DNA from: Rhipicephalus microplus
Taxonomy: Eukaryota; Arthropoda; Arachnida; Ixodida; Ixodidae
Assembly (NCBI RefSeq): GCF_043290135.1
Contig: NC_134705.1
Location: 54,529,771 to 54,593,770, forward strand
Direction: 5' to 3'
DNA length: 64,000 nt
Under the pieces are notes generated by a model, which was not told the origin of the DNA, ran no database searches, and saw only the letters and a program-made list of their open reading frames with translations. Every line of letters begins with the position of its first letter. Within the stretch, counting starts at the first letter, position 1. Shown piece by piece: positions 60,720 through 64,000 of this stretch. The position numbers and the translations under genes were made by a program.

Positions 60720-63171
60720 TGCTTTTAACAAGGCATTTAATCTCCTCCTCTAAACTTTTGAGTGCTTAAAACGATTTGAAAACAAAGCAAGGTGTTTCCA
60801 AACTTCCCTTGCTGGACCGTTTAGACTCTTATGCCTCACTGCGTCTCAAAAGACTAATAAGCGGGTCAATTCCTTGTTGCGCTGTGGTAGAGCGCACTCT
60901 AGCTGTGGCTATCAGCCCCGAGAAGTTGGAGTGGCGCCACCTGTTGGGAGGCTTGAATGCCATCACGGCACGGACTCTTGAAATCTTGCTGTGTTGCGCA
61001 TATACAAACACGCACTCTCTTTGAACGTCGTTGCGCGGCCGGCGTTCACTTTTTACTTGTCTCGCGCTTAACCGAATGATAAAAGCAGCATCTTTGATGT
61101 TCCTGGTAATACAACAAAAAACTAAACACTTTTTTTTTCAGTAGAACCACCAACGGTTACTGCGCCCCAGCGTACACGATTTGACGAGGTTTGTTAAGGT
61201 GCCACGCTGCTTACGTCGAAGATGGGTTCAATTCTCGGCAACAGCAGCTTTATCCGACGTGGGCGAACAGCAAAACAGTGTATGTGCAGCTGGTTAAAAA
61301 TGCACAATGACCACAATTACTCTGCAGTGTGCCTCACATTCAAGTCATGGTTCTGAAACGTATACAACAGCGTACTTCAATTTTGTGTTGCGTTTTAACG
61401 GGTCATTTCTTTGGAAATGTGTGATTGTTTCGCGTCCACAATCGGTATCTGTATTGGACGCATCAGAGTAACTGCTGGCAGCGTTTTTTTTTTCCTGAGG
61501 GCACGAGACTAGGTAAGTACCGAGTGTCGCAAAATATTTCGAATGCGCTCGCGCGAGAAAACCACCGCAGCTGTCACGTTAGATTTTCTTGTGCGTTGTT
61601 GCTGATATTTGTTCACGTTATTTAGCTTCATATCTCTTGGAATAATTTCTGTGCTCTGTTTCACTAGAAAAACAATTTGACGTTGGTTGTAGAAACTGCT
61701 ACTGATTTCAGCTAAAGCCTACGTGCAACAATCTAGCAAGTGTGCTGTCACACTTGCAAGTTCCAGTTTAGATAGCGACCTGGTGAATAAATTGTTGCCA
61801 TGGTTAATTACCCCATAATAGCAATAATTTGTATATGAAATTGACGTGCGAGCCCAATCGTTCCTTCATGGAGGCAAAGGGCATTTCAAGGGTGTGCGCC
61901 ATCGAAACACTTCATTTCCCCCTCTTGGCATTTGGTTTCGAAAGATTGCTATCAGCAGTGCTTCTAAGTGGAGTGAACATTGCCGTTTATGACATGGTGG
62001 TAGATTGAGTCAGCTGTTCACGTAAATTAGGGTATACGACTACGTAATTCTAACGACTGTTGATAAGAAATTTGTCGATGAGATCTGACGTTTGAAAATT
62101 TCGGAAACCACTCTGTGGTTTGCAGCGTTACTTCTTTTCGTCACTATTATAAGTGATTGGACATGAAATTCTGATCTATCTGAAGTCTCCTGCATTTCAA
62201 AGTGAAATTCCCTCTAAAAAGATACATTATTTGCAGAGTCACACATACCTTGCAGGATAAATCGCATTGCTGTGAGTAATCTGAGAACTTCCTAAAATAG
62301 TTTGTAATACTTCGACACAAATATGCTTTGACATAAGTCTATGCCAATACTTCGAAGAATATTTCGACACAAGTATATGCCATAGTTGTAATTAATTCAG
62401 ACCCATTTAGCACAGATGTTTTGTTAGCATTGATTTGGTCGAGTACGTGTGTGGTGAAAACAACTTATGTATCGCTATGCTGGACCTTCATTTTTAAAGT
62501 GGATACATATTTACTGCAGCTTAGTTAACTTTTAACAGCAATAAATGCCGTTACTTTGTACCTTTAGTGATTTACTACTCGACATAGAGAAGAAATCAAC
62601 ACTGTATCGCTGAACAGTGGGTACACAGCAGTCTCGAAAGAAGCGACTGTTTGCATGCGTCGCTGGCGGAGCAGACTAGTCCTTGCCGTGACATCGATCC
62701 CTCGTGACTGCAGCGACGCCAGTGTTCGTTCTCGGGGCTAATAAGATATTCCGCTCAGCGCACAGGTGTTCTTAGGGAGCAGTACACAGACACGCTTCAG
62801 TGAACATAGTTCTTTCCTTATTTTTCCGAAGTGCCAAAACAATGCCACTCGACTGTTTTCGGATGCTATAACGTGAACATTTAGTTGACTAACCTATCGC
62901 CGTTATCTCCGTTGGACTCGGGAAGGCGGATTTAAAACTCTGGTCATCAAAGGTTTTACGATGATATATGTGCTGCGACAAGGTAACTGCTTCACACAGT
63001 ATTTTACCAGCCTTAGAACTTCACGGACATAAGGTGTCAACATTCAGTGAGCAATATTGTACAAGTGTGTGCATTTGTCCTCAAAAGTACTGCACGCATA
63101 AAGGTTGCCCTTTGTTCTTGTTTCCCACGAAACGAAAGGATTAAATGTGGTCTATGTGATGTTATATGAGC
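60720..63171. other. No gene recognised
   Basis: 2.4 kb of AT-rich sequence between the ORF and the right-hand repeat. A 9-bp hairpin (gcaagtgtg/cacacttgc, 61736-61758) is the only structure noted. No P450 heme-loop exon could be found. Confidence 0.4.
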
Positions 63172-63560
63172 ACAAAATATCTTCAGTCCACCGGTCTGTG
63201 TGCGATGGTGTACGACAACGATGAAGACACTGACGCACTAGCAAGAATGCGCCACGGCGGTTGATTTGGAAGGTGATAGAAGAGAAAGGAAGGCCGCTTG
63301 CGGACATGAGGCCACGGGACAGAGTGATGATCCGAGGAGTGGAGTGCGACGCAGTTCGGAAGTTGAACATGGTTCGGTGAGAAGCAGTGTGGAGGCAGTT
63401 CACCAGCGTCACGTTCGTGCTTTGCCCCGAGTGCTTGGCAGAGGTCAAGAGATGGTGCTGCCTGCTTCACTTGGCCTCAAGCTTCACTGGTCCACAGATA
63501 CAGTGGGAAGCTATCGCAGTCACCTGGTCCACTGTCGTGCGTTAGCCCGAGTTCTTGGTT
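63172..63560 (+). repeat. Diverged direct repeat, right copy
   Basis: Partner of 59661-60045, described there. 63561-64000 beyond it contains no recognisable gene. Confidence 0.6.
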
Positions 63561-64000
63561 TTGTTCCCTCGTCCACACGTCCTTTGAGAAGACTACCCAC
63601 TTCATAGACCCTGTTTTCGTAACCTTCCCGCTTTATCGTGCAATTATCTGAGCGTCACTAAGCTTGCTTTTTGCCGGATCTCTCCTTCGACATTCTCCCC
63701 GTACCCGTATCAGCCTCTCCGTAGGCATCCCTGATGCCTCACAAACACTCCTTCCCAGAAAGACTGATTCCCTTACGGCTGGAGTAGAATTATTTTTGCG
63801 ACTGCATAGAGCTTTTGACATAACCTGTAAGATTCTGCGAGATGCTAGAGGTTGTAAGAGACTCAGTGCTTCTGGTAATACTTTTTTCTTTTATACTTTC
63901 TATCATGACTATCATTTTTATAAGACTATCGTGATGTCTGGGTAGCCAGCTCCACTGGAGCCTACATCCCCAAAATTTTTCAGGCACAAATATCATATAT

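Noticed and set aside
61490..61520. Small P450 exon between a pyrimidine tract and gtaagt near 61514
   Set aside because: The 13-base segment lacks the Cys heme-ligand motif expected after the exon ending at 58648.

Overview
The window reads as nuclear DNA of a hard tick (Ixodidae, probably Metastriata). Evidence for this: tRNA-derived SINEs that look like the tick Ruka family, tick-style non-LTR elements ending in (TCC)n, Gypsy, BEL/Pao and CR1-like relics, a large Penelope-like array, and cytochrome P450 exons with arthropod-style GT-AG introns of 11 to 28 kb. There are no operons and no bacterial gene structure. Species is not determined.

1-11088 is a Penelope-like element (PLE) array. 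The unit is 2654 bp and encodes a reverse transcriptase plus GIY-YIG endonuclease. One complete unit and one 5'-truncated unit lie on the minus strand. They are joined head to head at 4652/4653 to one 5'-truncated unit and two complete units on the plus strand. The copies look identical, so the two arms make an inverted repeat of at least 3.79 kb. 11089-13190 is the decayed 3' part of a non-LTR element cut by the array. 13195-18925 has no recognised gene but holds MITE-like sequence, a CAGA microsatellite and an imperfect fold-back of about 1.65 kb.

18926-58648 is the only credible host gene: three exons of a tick CYP2-clan P450 on the plus strand (18926-19041, 46828-47086, 58458-58648). They join in matching phase and cover the region before the I-helix through the PERF motif. 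The N-terminal half and the heme-binding exon are not seen and probably lie outside the window. The 27.8-kb intron holds a Gypsy relic (minus) with a Ruka-like SINE in its gag, two plus-strand non-LTR elements, minus-strand non-LTR pieces, a CR1-like element and a BEL/Pao relic. The 11.4-kb intron holds a ~147-bp tandem repeat, two SINEs with perfect target-site duplications, a GATA array and four copies of a composite minisatellite-bearing repeat.

58649-64000 has no recognised host gene. It contains a pair of ~385-bp diverged direct repeats flanking an orphan 203-codon ORF. Apart from the P450, essentially every recognisable protein is transposon-derived; only the PLE copies look intact and recent.
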